Positions 63,841 through 64,000 of a stretch of DNA of 64,000 nucleotides are shown here, in pieces. Under the pieces are notes generated by a model, which did not search any database, was not told the DNA's origin, and worked only from the letters and a program-made list of their open reading frames with translations. This DNA is from Aradus depressus (Eukaryota; Arthropoda; Insecta; Hemiptera; Aradidae): contig OY759214.1 of NCBI GenBank assembly GCA_963662175.1, positions 102,324,115-102,388,114 of the forward strand. Direction: 5' to 3'. Numbering within the stretch: position 1 is the stretch's first letter; each line of letters starts with the position of its first letter. A program made the position numbers and the translations under genes.

Positions 63841-64000
63841 GTCCGTCCGTTGTGACTTACTCTGGTGAAACTTGGGCGTTGACAAAAGAAACTGAAGGGA
63901 CTCTGCTACTGTGGGAACGGAAGGTACATAGGTACTTCTTGGAAAGATTTTTGGACCTGTTTTCGAGAATGACAGATGGCGTATCCGGAAGAACAGAATT
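63841..64000 (+). mobile_element. RTE LINE fragment running off the window
   Basis: Resembles the polymerase C-terminal part of the RTE at 5087-8283 (VTYTGETWALTKENEETLLL there; TYSGETWALTKETEGTLLL here), with some frame damage after WERKV. The orientation is opposite to the complete copy. Confidence 0.78.

Overview
The window looks like transposon-packed, AT-rich eukaryotic DNA from an arthropod. A sap-feeding hemipteran is plausible but not shown. There are no operons and no bacterial gene structure. The transposons present are insect-type: RTE, R1 and Jockey LINEs, Ty3/gypsy elements (one with an errantivirus-like env) and tRNA-derived SINEs. The only host gene sequence I can support is a set of short, phase-matched exons on the + strand, spread through the transposons.

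Host genes. Two tandem genes encode small proteins that I read as odorant-binding-protein-like (OBP-like). Gene A is present only as its last two coding exons (14343-14475 and 16289-16404, ending in a stop). Gene B starts at 35657 behind a TATA box, has a signal-peptide exon, and continues through at least eight exons to 63665, then leaves the window. Every splice phase in gene B agrees. Its first domain has OBP cysteine spacing but lacks C2 and C5, a pair that is disulfide-bonded in classical OBPs (Minus-C pattern). Exons 7-8 appear to start a second copy of the domain.

Layout. 1-2700: minus-strand remnant of a gypsy-type element with a coiled-coil gag. 2736-4020: a 103-bp duplication and a fold-back MITE. 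4090-14348: a 55-bp satellite running into gene A's exon, split by a full-length RTE (5087-8283), a small RTE 3' fragment (8492-8570) and a gag-only LTR element (8621-14221). 14343-16404: gene A tail, with a SINE and two 36-bp arrays in its intron. 16780-22450: R1-type 3' repeats, a Jockey fragment, and an R1 element inserted in a SINE. 22500-34092: a gypsy element with gag-pol and a 15-copy 100-bp array, lying between two inverted copies of a ~0.7-kb TIR element. 34140-35177: SINE fragment and 33-bp array. 35601-63665: gene B, with introns holding broken RTE and R1 pieces, a 93-bp array, SINEs, a 7.3-kb non-autonomous LTR element, an errantivirus-like element on the minus strand and five more minisatellites. 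63841-64000: the start of another RTE fragment.

The transposons are nested, so part of the insertion order can be read. Most are broken and probably immobile. The two LTR elements with paired LTRs and the RTE with clear target-site duplications are the youngest-looking. I could not run any search, so family names rest on motif reading.
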